A stretch of DNA of 64,000 nucleotides from Symbiodinium natans (taxonomy: Eukaryota; Sar; Dinophyceae; Suessiales; Symbiodiniaceae), in contig CAJNDS010000392.1 of the NCBI GenBank assembly GCA_905221605.1, forward strand, positions 1 through 64,000, given 5' to 3'. The notes below the pieces were generated by a model. That model ran no database searches, had not been told where the DNA came from, and saw only the letters and a list, made by a program, of their open reading frames with translations. Positions 22,601 to 32,731 of the stretch are shown one piece after another (position 1 is the stretch's first letter; each line of letters opens with the position of its first letter). The position numbers were made by a program, and so were the translations under genes.

Positions 22601-25600
22601 CCCAAACCCCAAACCCTAAACCCCAAACAACCCTAAACCCTAAACCCTAAACCCTCAACCTGTTCTGCACAACTGCGGATCTCTCGAAGCCACAATCGCC
22701 ATTAGAGTAGCCTTTTCTTGTAGTTTCTCTATGAATATCAACTTATTCGTGTGCTTCGCAACTATTCGATACAAGTATTCTTGCTTCCGACAAGTCCTGC
22801 TTTGCCAGTCCTGTGGTTCTCGGTGCGTTGTGTGATTTGTTCGATCAATGTAGATAGAGACGTATACATGTAGTATGGAATATGTATTCAAAAACTACAT
22901 AAATATGCCGAAACCCTAAACAATATATATATATATATATATACACATATATGCATACATACACACAACATACACAATATAGAATGTACCCCGTTTGATT
23001 CACAGGTCTGTGCAGATTTGGCCTATGCCCTGTCCCACCGGCTCATCATTTGTGTCCGGCTGCGACCTCGGCACGGGGTTTAGGGTTTGGGGTTTGGGGT
23101 TTAGGGTTTGGGGTTTAGGGTGTCGGGTTTAGGGTTTTTATGTTTAGGCTAGATACAAGGATACCGGAAGCCCTAAAACCGAGGATGCGGAAAGCAAGCA
23201 CTTGAAATTCCAAGTCCAAAGCCAAGTTGGACGAGAGTCTCGAGTTTTCGGGTTCAACATTATGTATGAACTAGCTATATATATATATATAATAGTTGCA
23301 TATGCTGTATCATAGACTGTATCTGCACAGCAAGTACACACCTTGGGGCACAGCAAGTACGCACCTGGGGATACAGCAACTTCCACTCTTTGTACCTTGC
23401 ATACCCTTTATGCATCCGCCGCGGCACGCGTTCTCGACCCCTCCTCTAAACCCGAAACCCTAAACCCTAAAACCTAAACCCTAAACCATAAACCCTGACA
23501 CTTAGCCCTAATCCCACCGCGAACCCACACAGGGGAAAGAGGTTCAACAGTACACCCTGAACCTCACCCCTCAAAGGCCTAAACCCGCCATGAACCACTT
23601 GGGGGGCAGAGCGCAACCCTGAATCCCTAAACCCTAAAACCCAAAACCCACCATGAACGCCAGACTTTTTGAACCAGAGGGGTTGGAAGAGGGTGAAAAC
23701 CCCAAACTCTGAACTAAGCATGTTTGGGGTTTAGGGTTTATAGGGTTTAGGGATGAACCACGGGGGGGGGGGGGGGGTGATACCATGGAGGGAGGGGGGG
23801 GAAGGGTGGGGTGCGTGAATGCTGGTTCATATGTGCCCTATATACCCTGCAAAGCATTTCGGCCCGAAATGCCCTATGCACTCTGCATAGCCCTTATTCC
23901 CGATACACACCCATCATATGCCCTAAACCCTATATACCCCGTATACCTTACAGCCCTATTTGCCCTGCATGCCCTATCTGCCTTATACGCCCTTTGCAAC
24001 CTAGATACCCTGAACGCTAAAACCCCTTTAGCCCTAAACCCCCAAACCCCAAACCGTAACCCCAAAACCCCGAACCCCAAACCCTAAACCCTAAACCCCA
24101 AACCCTAAACCCCAAACCCTAAACCCTAAACCCTTAAGAAGGTATGACCAGACCACCTCCCGGGCCACGCAGCAGATGGTCCTGGACATCAGGTCCAAGG
24201 CACGCCAAAAGTCTCCCAAGCCTGGGGAGGGGGAGGGAGGGTGGGGGGAGGTTAGGGTTTGGGGTTATTGGTTATTGGGGTTTGGGGTTTAGGGTTTAGG
24301 GTCTAGGGTCTAGGGTTTAGGGTTTAGGGTTTAGGGATGGAAGTTCCAAAGGAAGTACAGATTTTAGGGTTGGAAGTTTCAAGGATTTGGGGGTCAGGTC
24401 GGATCGGGGTGACCCCTTCGGCTCTTCGATGTTTGGGTTCAGACTCGCGTTCTGGGCGGGTTTTAGGGTTTAGGGGTTAGGGGTTAGGGGTTACGGTCTA
24501 GGGTTTGGGGGTTTAGGGTGTAGGGTGTGGGGTTTAAGGTTTAGGGTTTAGGGTTTAGGGTTTAGGGTTTAGGGTTTAGGGTTTAGGGTTTAGGGTTAGG
24601 TGCTTGCAAGTCGCCGGGTCAACCCACTGCGACCACCAGCAGGGTCTAGGTAGGCCGTTGAGATCTTCTCCTTTTGGGGACAAACTCGGGTTCAGGTCTA
24701 GGGCCTTCAAATTTCATCTCTGAACTCTTTGGTGTGTTGTCGTACATGAGCTATGTGTGTCTATAGTTGCTGTTCATGTTATGTATTCAATGCTTGTACA
24801 TATGTAGCAGCGCAGAAACGTCTCCCCCCCGGGGTTTAAGGTTTAGGGGTTCACTTGCTTGGAGCGTTCCTGCCTTTGGAAACCCTTGAACCCCTCAACC
24901 CCGAAACCGATGACAACCCCCTCCCAAATACCCCGAAGCCCCGAGTCCCCTCAGTAGCAGAACCCTCAACTCAAAACCCAAGACCCAAAACCCTAGACCC
25001 TAAACCCTAAACCGTAAACCCTAAACCCTAAACCCCAAACCCCAAACCCTAAACCCTAAACCCTAACCCTAAGCCCTCTGTCTGCGAATTAGCAGAACCA
25101 GCCCCGCTTCCTCAGGCCCCGTACCACTTCAGCGACGACTTGTCGAGCCGCGCGGTCTGCCCGCTGATCTTTGTCATCACGCAGGCCGTCTATGTCGGAA
25201 CGCGCCCAAAACCCTAAATCCTAAACCCTAAACCCTCAATCCTAAACCCTGAACCCTAAACCCTGAACCCTAAACCCTAAACCCTAAACCCTAAACCCTA
25301 AACCCTCGGTGGCTTAGCAGTCGCCCTTCCGCAGAGGCGGACCAAGCGCTGGAGGGGCCCGGGGAGCAGCTGGAGGCGGCAAGCCCCCAAAGAAAGCCGT
25401 AAGGTTTAGGGTTTCCCTAAACCCTAAACCCTAAACCCTAAACCCTAAACCCTAAACCATTCTAAGGGACCACCATGTAGAGCACGGCCCACATCAGAGG
25501 CTTCTGTTTCTTGGAGGTTCGTGGTACTTAGCAACCAATTTACAACTGCACTCATAACTTATAACTGTACCTATAACTATCTTAGGGCGCTTATAAGGGG

Positions 25601-28069
25601 CTTAGAAGTGGGTTATAAGTACAGTTTTAATCGGTTAATAAGTACCATGAACCTCCAAGATGGGTTTACGCCCCACCCTTGAAGGTCCTTGGGATGATGT
25701 CACTGACTGCCAAGGAAATCACGCCCCGTAGCTCCCAAACCCTTAGGCTCAAAAGAGTCCAAAACTCTTGGTTTAGGGTTTTGGGTTTAGGGTTTAGGGT
25801 CTAGGGTTTAGGGTTTAGGGTTTCGGGTTTAGGGTTTAGGGCAAGCCCCTTAAACGGGCGTCCTTGGAGCCCTAGGGAAACACCTTCTGGAGGTCCTGCG
25901 GCAAAGCTTGCGGGCGCTGCTCTTCAGGCCGGCGTACGCAACGAGGAGTCCTTACGATGTGCACGTCGAAGCAAGAAGACCGACGAAGCCCTAAGCCCTA
26001 GAAAACCCGACTAGGATGCCCAGTAGCACCCTTGTTCCCTTTTTTGGGGGGTTTAGGTTCCCTTATAAACCCCTTTAAGCCAAAAAAGGGCACCCTTTTT
26101 AAGCCTAGGTTACTGGGCAGCCTAGCCGAAACCCGTAACCCTAACCCTAACTCTGGAAGCCCTTAGACCCTACTTGGTGCACAGGCCCCAAGTTGTGGAC
26201 TGGTCAGGTCGGGGCTTAAGGTCAGGATTCCCATGGAGTCACCATTTTCAGGGTTTAGGGTCTTTGGTTTAGGGCTTAGGGGTTTGGGGTTTAGGGTTCA
26301 GGGTTAGTTTGGGGTCGCGGCCGTGGGGCATGCATCTTTGCTTGCCAGCACGCTGTCGGACTGTGTCGAGCTCACGCAGATGGTGCCCATTCTGGTGGTC
26401 AGCGACGCTGGGATTGATGTCGGGAGTTGGGGTTTAGGGTTTAGGGTTGGTTTAGGGTTGAGGGTTCTGGGTAACAGGTCCTTGACTGAGGTTCTGTGTA
26501 AAAGGTCCTTTCCTTAACTCCCTCATGGTTCCTGGCTAGCCGGTTGCTGTTTTCAGAAGAAGCCGCCTGAGACACGTTCTCAAGCGGGATCAGCTAGAAT
26601 AGCCCTAAACCCTAAACCCTGAACCCTAAACCCTAAACCCTAAGCCCTAAACCCTAAACCCTAAACCCTAAACCCTAAGCGGCCATCTTTCGTCCTCAGT
26701 CCAGGGCTTCCAGTAGACCATTTTCTTCATCCCGGGTTAAGTTGAGGGTAGATAGGTGGGCTAGTGAGGGGTTTGCCCCTGCTCATGCAATGCTAAGTCT
26801 TTAGAAATTCTTTGGGGGCCGAGTGCATAGTGTATCCATGACAAGTCCTCCAAAGTCCGGTAAACCTCTTAGGGACTGGGTAGGTAACCTCGAACCTTAA
26901 CCTTTTTGGATACATAGAACCTTGCTATACATAAAATGGTTAAAGTTGTACCCTAAACCCTAAACCCTAAACCCCAAACCCGAAACCCTAAACCCTAAAC
27001 CCTAAACCCTAAACCCCCTACGACCCTTCATCTCCCCTCAGGCCAAGAACTCCCTCGAGAACCTGCTGACTGGCACTGAGAAGCCGGACTTCGACCTTTG
27101 CCCCGCACTGGCGGGTTTAGGGTTTAGGGTTTAGGGTTTAGGGTTTAGGGTTTAGGGTTTAGGGTTTAGGGTTTACGTAGGGTTTAGGGTTTTGGGGGCT
27201 TTGGTCATGGGGTTCCGGGGCCCAGACCATTGGGAGGATCCAAAAACCTAGATCCGCTTTAAGGGTTCCTGAGAGTAGGGTTATAGGGTTATAGGGTACT
27301 AGGGTAGTAGTTAGGGTTTCGACTTTTTGGATCCTCCCAGGGGTTCGGGGAGTGTCCGCGCAAAGCCGGTGAAGGTTTCAGGGTTTAGAGTTGTGCAAGG
27401 GCATTAGAATAGGCCCTTGCGAAATTTCCGATTTTCCCTTAGGGTTTAGGGTTTAGGGTTGTTTAAGAGGATCATATTCAGGAACTTTTTTCAGAGGGTT
27501 TTACGGGCCATCCCAGGGATGTTTTTGCGCAGTTTCGAGTTAGTTTAGGGCCTCATACTCAGAGACCATGTAACCCTAAAACCCTAAAACCCTAAAACCC
27601 TAAACCCTAAACCCTAAACCCTAAACCCTAAACCCTAAACCCTAAACCCTAGTTTAGGGCTCCGCGCCGAGGAGTGGCGTGTCTTCGAGGACCTCTTGAT
27701 CAACGCCGCCGGGCTCAAGCGCACCTCGGCTCCAGGGACAAAAGGAGGGACCCTTACAAGGGACCTTAGGGTTTAGGGTTCAGGGTTTAGGGTTTAGGGT
27801 TCAGGGTTCAGGGTTCAGGGTGGTATTTAGGGGCTACTTAGGTTTGGTAGAGACTGAACAAGGTTGATATATAGGGGCTTTCTTAGTGGAATGAGCTTAG
27901 GGGTCCCTTCTAGGGGTCCCTCCTTGTACCCCTAAACCCTAAACCCTAAACCCTAAACCCTAAACCCTAAACCCTAAACCCTAAACTTATCCGGCTCAGC
28001 CTCCGAGAAGCGCCCTCCTCCATGAACCCTGACACACAGCGAGTGCGGTCTCCCTTACACCCTCCAACT

Positions 28070-28100
<31 letters not shown>

Positions 28101-28620
28101 CAGCCTTCCCACCCCAAAGCCCCCGAGAGTTTAGGGTTTAGGGTTTAGGGTTAGGGGTTTTGGTTTAGTGTTCCCGGTAGACTTGCAAATTGAGCAACGT
28201 GCACGCCTAGGCGACATCGTTCAGCAGAGCAAGGCCGCTTCCCCCCTGTCCTGTGTGCCCCGGGCTCTAGAGTCCCAGGGGGAAGCCTGCCCTAACACTA
28301 ATTGAGGTTCAGGGTGTAGGGTTTGGGGTGTAGGGTTTAGGGTCAAGGGTTGAGGGTCGGTTTTGGGTTCAGGCTGTTCTACTTGAGAAGGTTCATCTGA
28401 GTCCTCCTAAGTGCGCACTGAGCTGCTACTTGTAGTAGCTGGGTAGCCCAGTGGTGCCCCTTCTAGCTTCCCTTGTAAAGTAACCATCCCCGAAAAAGGG
28501 CGCAGCACCCTTATTTGATATGGTTACTAGGCTAACAGATCTTAGTGCGAACTGAGCTCATAGCAGATCTGCTCGAGATCTGTGCTGCAGAACAAGAACC
28601 CTGCTTAAGGGCTCTGGTGT
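18203..28620 (+). CDS. Exon series of unknown function, 18.2-28.6 kb
   Basis: Short + strand coding-looking segments in the same setting as the recognised genes: about 20711-20757, 23013-23078 (DLAYALSHRLIICVRLRP), 24145-24225 (RYDQTTSRATQQMVLDIRSK), 25103-25208 (after TCCTCAG; SSRAVCPLIFVITQAVYVGT, possibly membrane-inserted), 25335-25400, 25888-25985 (VLRQSLRALLFRPAYATRSP), 26313-26425 (LLASTLSDCVELTQMVPILV), 27044-27112 (after CCCCTCAG; AKNSLENLLTGTEKPDFDLC), 27662-27740 (EEWRVFEDLLINAAGLKRTS), 28177-28260 (DLQIEQRARLGDIVQQSKAA), 28560-28625 (ADLLEICAAEQEPCLRALVS). They could form one or several genes. No domain recognised, no start or stop codon assigned. Confidence 0.4.
18500..20690. other. 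No gene seen: arrays, poly-C and repeats
   Basis: Contains telomeric arrays, a long C-rich homopolymer region (19393-19678, runs of C broken by AA) and a family B-like element at about 19931-20043. Frames over the C-rich region give only Gly or Pro runs. The rest is low-copy sequence without convincing coding frames. Confidence 0.6.
19393..19678. repeat. Long poly-C region with CCCCCCCAA units
   Basis: Two C homopolymers enclose about 15 units of the type CCCCCCCAA, apparently a telomere-repeat derivative whose C run has expanded and whose T is lost. A short (CCCTAAA)-type stretch splits it at 19409-19448. Copy number is likely imprecise. Confidence 0.8.
20760..23000. other. No convincing gene; arrays and repeats
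   Basis: Mostly degenerate CCCTAAA arrays, poly-C at 22388-22412, a TA run at 22922-22942 and a 3' part of a family A element at about 22160-22250 (CAAAGGGGTGCCC...CTAGGCTACCACG). Minus-strand frames around 22655-22891 have AT-rich, unbiased codons and I do not call them genes. Confidence 0.55.
25510..25658. mobile_element. Family F element with about 20-bp terminal inverted repeats
   Basis: The left end CTTGGAGGTTCGTGGTACTT is mirrored by the right end AAGTACCATGAACCTCCAAG with one mismatch. About 149 bp, AT-rich inside, non-coding. A second copy is at 51663-51853, and a left end alone at 57779 runs directly into CCCTAAA units. Confidence 0.8.
26011..26125. mobile_element. Family B introner-like element, intact
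   Basis: The left end CTAGGATGCCCAGTAGCACCC mirrors the right end TTACTGGGCAGCCTAG. The interior has CCCTTGTTCCC...AGGTTCCCTTATAAACCCC and AAAAAAGGGCACCC, which can pair. Other full copies are at 50232-50343 and 59584-59712; diverged or partial copies at 19931-20043, 32871-32934, 38578-38670, 50085-50175 and 56808-56933. Related to family A by the CCCAGT...ACTGGG tips. Confidence 0.78.
27231..27339. mobile_element. Family C element with 16-bp perfect inverted ends
   Basis: TGGGAGGATCCAAAAA on the left and its exact reverse complement on the right enclose about 77 bp rich in (A/T)AGGGTTAT units. Non-coding. A single right-end-like piece occurs near 15628. Confidence 0.75.
27405..27514 (+). 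mobile_element. Family H element with an inserted G-rich array
   Basis: GATTTTCCC, then three TTTAGGG units (27440-27460), then GTTTAAGAGGATCATATTCAGGAAC...TTTTTCAGAGGGTTTTACGGGCCATCC. In the intact copy at 9819-9919 the two parts join through ATTGGGTTCAAGAGG. Confidence 0.6.
28442..28537 (+). mobile_element. Family A introner-like element
   Basis: GGTAGCCCAGTGGTGCCCC at the left, GTAACCATCCCCGAAAAAGGGC in the middle and TATGGTTACTAGGCTA at the right match the family A order. The right tip is slightly decayed. Confidence 0.65.
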
Positions 28621-29068
28621 CCGGTCTCAGTAGGGTTTAGGGTTTAGGGTTTAGGGTTTAGGGTTTAGGGTTTAGGGTTTAGGGTTTAGGGTTTAGGGTT
28701 TAGGGTTTAGGGTTTAGGGTTTAGGGTTTAGGGCCCTGAAACCCTAAACCCCAAACCCGGAACTCTAAACCCTAACCCTCAACCCTGAACCCTCGGTAGT
28801 AGGAGTTGCCCTCCGAAGTGGGCCTTGGCTCCAGGCTGTCAATGTGTATGCTTGCGACCCGAAACCCCAAACCCGAAACCCTAAACCCGAAACCCTAAAC
28901 CCTAAACCCTAAACCCTAAACCCTAAACCCTAAACCCTGAGCCGCGGAGAAGGCTTATGCAGATGGTACCTTTCATGGGTACTTACAAGTCGGACTCTAA
29001 GACCCTAAGTGCCTGAATAAAGCTTCTGACCGGCATGGCACAACAGTTGCCCGCGTACATATAAAGCC

Positions 29069-29308
29069 TGCTTATACGTACGCATGGTCCGTCTACCACA
29101 CCTCAGATACATACTACTTCTCGAATTCCCTACTCGGAACAAGCGTGGCGCAAGGTGCGCCGCGCGGCATTTATCGAGGAGTTGCTCCAAGCAAACATCG
29201 GTGCATTGCCAGCGGAGGCCTTTCTCAGCATGGGCCAGGGTTGGGAGTTCAAGCAGCTTGGGAAGAAATCAGCACGGAAATGGAATCAACTGGCCCATAA
29301 ACCCTAGT
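29069..29308 (+). CDS. Orphan coding fragment, no recognised function
   Basis: A frame open for about 80 codons, from just after a TAA to TAG at 29306-29308, with the segments WRKVRRAAFIEELLQANIGA and EAFLSMGQGWEFKQLGKK. Its codon use resembles the surrounding exons better than the competing frames over the same bases. No early ATG, so it is a 3'-terminal exon or a remnant of a reverse-transcribed gene. Continues into family E repeat sequence at about 29387. Confidence 0.4.
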
Positions 29309-29589
29309 ACGGATTGGATTGTAGTAGCACAGGGAATATGCGGGTTCACGGCAAAAAAGGGGCACCTTTTCAGGTACTTCTTTTACAAGGGGATCCTACT
29401 ATTTGGGGGTCTATGTTAGGGGTCCATATTATTATCGTAAACCCCAACATTATCCTACATGGTACCCCTATCTACCGCAAACCAACCATGCATTACGGAG
29501 GGATGTTCCAAAGAAAAAGGAACTAAAGCGGCGACCATCGAAACCCTGTAAACCCTATACCCTAAATCCTTGAAACTTCCTAAAGCCGA

Positions 29590-29815
29590 AGCCCCAAACC
29601 CCCCAAACCCCCTAAACCCCCTAAACCCCCTAAACCCCCCAAACCCCCTAAACCCCCTAAACCCTCCAAACCCCCTAAACCCCCCAAACCCCCTAAAGCC
29701 CCTAAAAACCCTAAACCCCCTAAACCCCCTAAACCCCCTAAACCCCCTAAACCCCCTAAACCCCCTAAACCCCCTAAACCCCCTAAACCCCCTAAACCCC
29801 CTAAACCCTAAAACT
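29590..29815 (+). repeat. Array of a 9-bp telomere variant (CCCCCTAAA)n
   Basis: About 20 units of CCCCCTAAA (TTTAGGGGG), with a few CCCCCCAAA units among them. Because 9 is a multiple of 3, the array reads as an artificial open frame of Asn-Pro-Leu repeats. Not a gene. Confidence 0.9.
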
Positions 29816-29984
29816 CCCCGCCCAAACCCTCTAAACCCTAAACCCTAAACAAACCTAAGATCCTCTCGTGGCCTCTTACCAGGTTCTGAGTCGCACCCCT
29901 CGTCCTTGGTGTGCCCCCCAAAACCCCCCTGAAGTAACGATAGCTTAAGAAGCTGCGACCTCATCCCCTTTTTGTCTAGGGTTT

Positions 29985-30262
29985 AGGGGGCCCTTATTCC
30001 CTTGTTTTAGGGTAGGTTCCCTTATATAACCCCCTTTTTGTCTAGGGTTTAGGGTTTAGAGTTTAAGGCCAGAGTAGGCCCTTATTCCCTTGTTTTAGGG
30101 TAGGTTCCCTTATAAAACCCCCTTTTTGTCTAGGGTTTAGGGTTTGGATTTCAGAGTTTAAGGCTAAAGTAGGGCCCTTATTCCCTTGTTTTAGGGTAGG
30201 TTCACTTGTAAAAACCCCCTTTAAGCCAAAGAAGGATAAGCCCTTTGTGCCTGGGCTACTGT
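29985..30262 (+). repeat. Three tandem family B-like units
   Basis: CCCTTATTCCCTTGTTTTAG begins at 29991, 30079 and 30175. Each unit continues with GGTAGGTTC(C/A)CTT and ends in CCCCCTTT; the first two are joined to the next by telomere-like TTTAGGG. Only the last copy runs on to a right end (CTGGGCTACTGTTGGGTCC). This suggests tandem amplification of an element together with adjacent telomeric repeats. Confidence 0.7.
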
Positions 30263-31949
30263 TGGGTCCGGGACCCTCAACCCTAAACCCTAAACCCTAA
30301 ATTTAAGAGCCTCCGGCTCAAGCCGCCGACCCCGCTGGAGCATAGTTGCAAGGCTTAAACGCGCTCATCAGCTCAAAGGATGCCAAAAAAGTTGATGTGC
30401 TTGAGCCTGTGTGAAACGTTGGGACCCGGGTAGGGGGTAGGGGGTAGGGGGGGGGTAGGGGGGGGGGGTTTGGGGGGTAGGGGGGGGATAGGGGGGGGTG
30501 CGGGCGGGTTTTTTCCCAAAGGGCCCCTATGTCCTGTGCGAAACCGCCTATGGTCCGTGAGTTGATGCGGGAGGGAAAGAGGGAGGTTTTCACCTCCTTT
30601 TCCCATCCAACACGCCGCCAGGGTCGGCGGACCGGAAAAGCTAAACCCTAAACCCTAAACCCTAAACCCTAAACCCTAAACCCTAAACCCTAAACCCTAA
30701 ACCGGAAAAGCTCTGCTTAATTGGGGGGCATTTGGCCCTCGAGTCTGGTTCCGTTTGATGATCCAGCAGCACCGTTATTCTCTTTAAGATCCCGAAGCCC
30801 CGCGGCCCACAAAAAAGGATGTTAGGATTCAGGGTTTAGGGTTTAGGGTTTAGGGTTTAGGGTTTAGGGTTTAGGGTTTAGGGTTTAGGGTTTAGGGTTT
30901 AGGGTTTAGGGTTTAGGGTTCTCCTAGGCTGCTTGGGTAACCCGAGACCCCGGACAGTGGCATGTTGAACCTTAAACCCTAACCCCAAAGCACACTTGCT
31001 TCCTTGGCAGAGGCCTGGCCTTACAATGCCCAATGCGCCAGCCCCAGATCAGGGCTCTAGTTGATGATGATCAACATGTTTTTTTTTTTTTTGGGGGGGG
31101 GGGGGGGGGGGTAGGGGTTAGTTAGGGTTGAGGGTTCAGGGTTGAGGGTTGAGGGTTGAGGGGTTTAAGATTTTAGGCTTTCGGGCATGGTCTAGAGTTT
31201 AGGGTTTGCGGCTTGCGGTCCAGGGTGGAGGGTTTCGGTGGGAGAAGTGTCGGGCAGCGTGCGCGATGTGCAGAATGCAGGAGTATTCAAGCCCTAAACC
31301 CCTAAACCGCGAAACGCCAAAACAAACACCTCCTCGAAAAGGTCCCAATCCCTATGGAGTATGGTTTCCCAGTATGGTTTCCCGGTATTCATTTTCGGTA
31401 CGCAGTGCTGCAGGGAACCCTCAACCCCAAACAACCAAACCTCAAACCCTCAACAATTCTGCGCGCCCAGGCCTCTGGCACTCGCGAAAGGACCCCGGTT
31501 TTCCAGGTTCATATGTTCAATATGACATGGTTTTGATAGCAGAAGATTGTAAACAAAAATAGCCCTAAACCCTAAACCCTAAACCCCAAACCCTAAACCT
31601 CAAACCCTAAACCCCAAACCCCCAACCCTAAACCCCAAACCCCAAACCTTGAACCCTGAATCCTTGGGTGGGCCACCACCCCCAATATGGGGGTTTCCGA
31701 AATTAGGAGTACCTCGACCCCGAAAATAGACCACCAAATAGTAGGATTCCTTTCGAATAAGCGTAAACTCCCATTTAGATCCCCAAATAGTAGGATTCTC
31801 TTAGAATACGGACAAAATAAAGTACCCCTAGTTTCGGAAAGCCCCACATGAGCACGGCCTCCGCAGCCCCAGAATCCTTGCAAGACCTTCCCCGTGACCT
31901 CAACCTCCGCACCCTAAACCCTAAACCCTAAACCCTAAACCCTAAACCC

Positions 31950-32073
31950 GGTAGCCCAGAGGTGCCCTTTTGCCTTTTTCTTTTGCCTTCTGGGCTCCCT
32001 TGCAAAGCAACCAACCCCCAAAAAGGGGTGCCCTTATCATAAGATGTTGATTGTGCTAGCAGCTGCTACCAAG
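31950..32073 (+). mobile_element. Family A introner-like element
   Basis: The left end CGGTAGCCCAGAGGTGCCC and right end GCTGCTACCAAG bracket CAACCAACCCCCAAAAAGGGG and TGCCCTTATCATAAGATG. The right end is extended relative to other copies. A CCCTAAA array abuts it on the left. Confidence 0.65.
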
Positions 32074-32171
32074 CCCCTGCACAGCATCTAAACCCTAAAA
32101 CCCTACAACCCTAAAACCCTAAAACCCTAAAACCCTAAACCCTAAACCCTAAATCCTAAACCCCTGGACAG

Positions 32172-32608
32172 GGATGGAACCTCGATCATCTTCCTCACTT
32201 CAGCACATATCGACGCAGTGACGGCCAAGGTTGCACGCTTTCAGGCAGCCAAGTTGTTGGCTCATATTGACAGTCGCTCTTTAGGCCATCCAGTACTCTA
32301 TGAGTTGGAGACTGCTGACCTGGATCATGAGAACATACTTGGGGAAGCTCACCCCGCCCTGAAGATTTTGCTGGCGGGACTCGAGCTGCAGCCATTCGAA
32401 GGGTGGGCATCTCAAGCCAGCGTGACAGCATTCTGATGAAGAAACTGGCTGGCCGAATAGATAATCGAGGAAAGGCATCGCTCGCACTGGAATTTGCATA
32501 AGTGCCCCAAACAGTGAGTGCTCTTTCGGTCACAATTCAAGAGCATGCTCATTGCGAAGTGGACGAGGATACCCTTCGTGTTTTTGATGCCGCTGGAGAG
32601 TACGTGAT
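32172..32608 (+). pseudogene. Decayed coding sequence with a frameshift and a stop
   Basis: Frame 1, 32172-32435, reads AKVARFQAAKLLAHIDSRSL ... ALKILLAGLELQPFEGW and stops at TGA. Near 32397 coding character switches to another frame (VGISSQRDSILMKKLAGRID, ASLALEFA), which meets TAA at about 32499 and then continues as SALSVTIQEHAHCEVDEDTL and RVFDAAGEYVIFG. One frameshift and one nonsense change in about 145 codons suggest a dead retrocopy or old exon. It ends where a family A fragment begins (32609). Family not recognised. Confidence 0.5.
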
Positions 32609-32731
32609 CTTTGGCTCCCTTATATAAAGTAACCAACCCCAAAAAGGGTGCCCTTGTTACCCTAAACCCTGAACCCTAAACCCTGAACTGGCTCCCACTA
32701 AGACAAACATCCTTCACGCCAGGACCTGGGC

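Noticed and set aside
23785-24087. 100-codon frame with repeated short Ala/Leu/Tyr words
   Set aside because: It is a degenerate TACGCCCT/TGCCCTA-type derivative of the telomeric repeat, merging into CCCTAAA units.
29570-29848. 92-codon Asn-Pro-Leu repeat frame
   Set aside because: It is the 9-bp telomere variant read in a single frame; no unique sequence beyond a few codons at the start.
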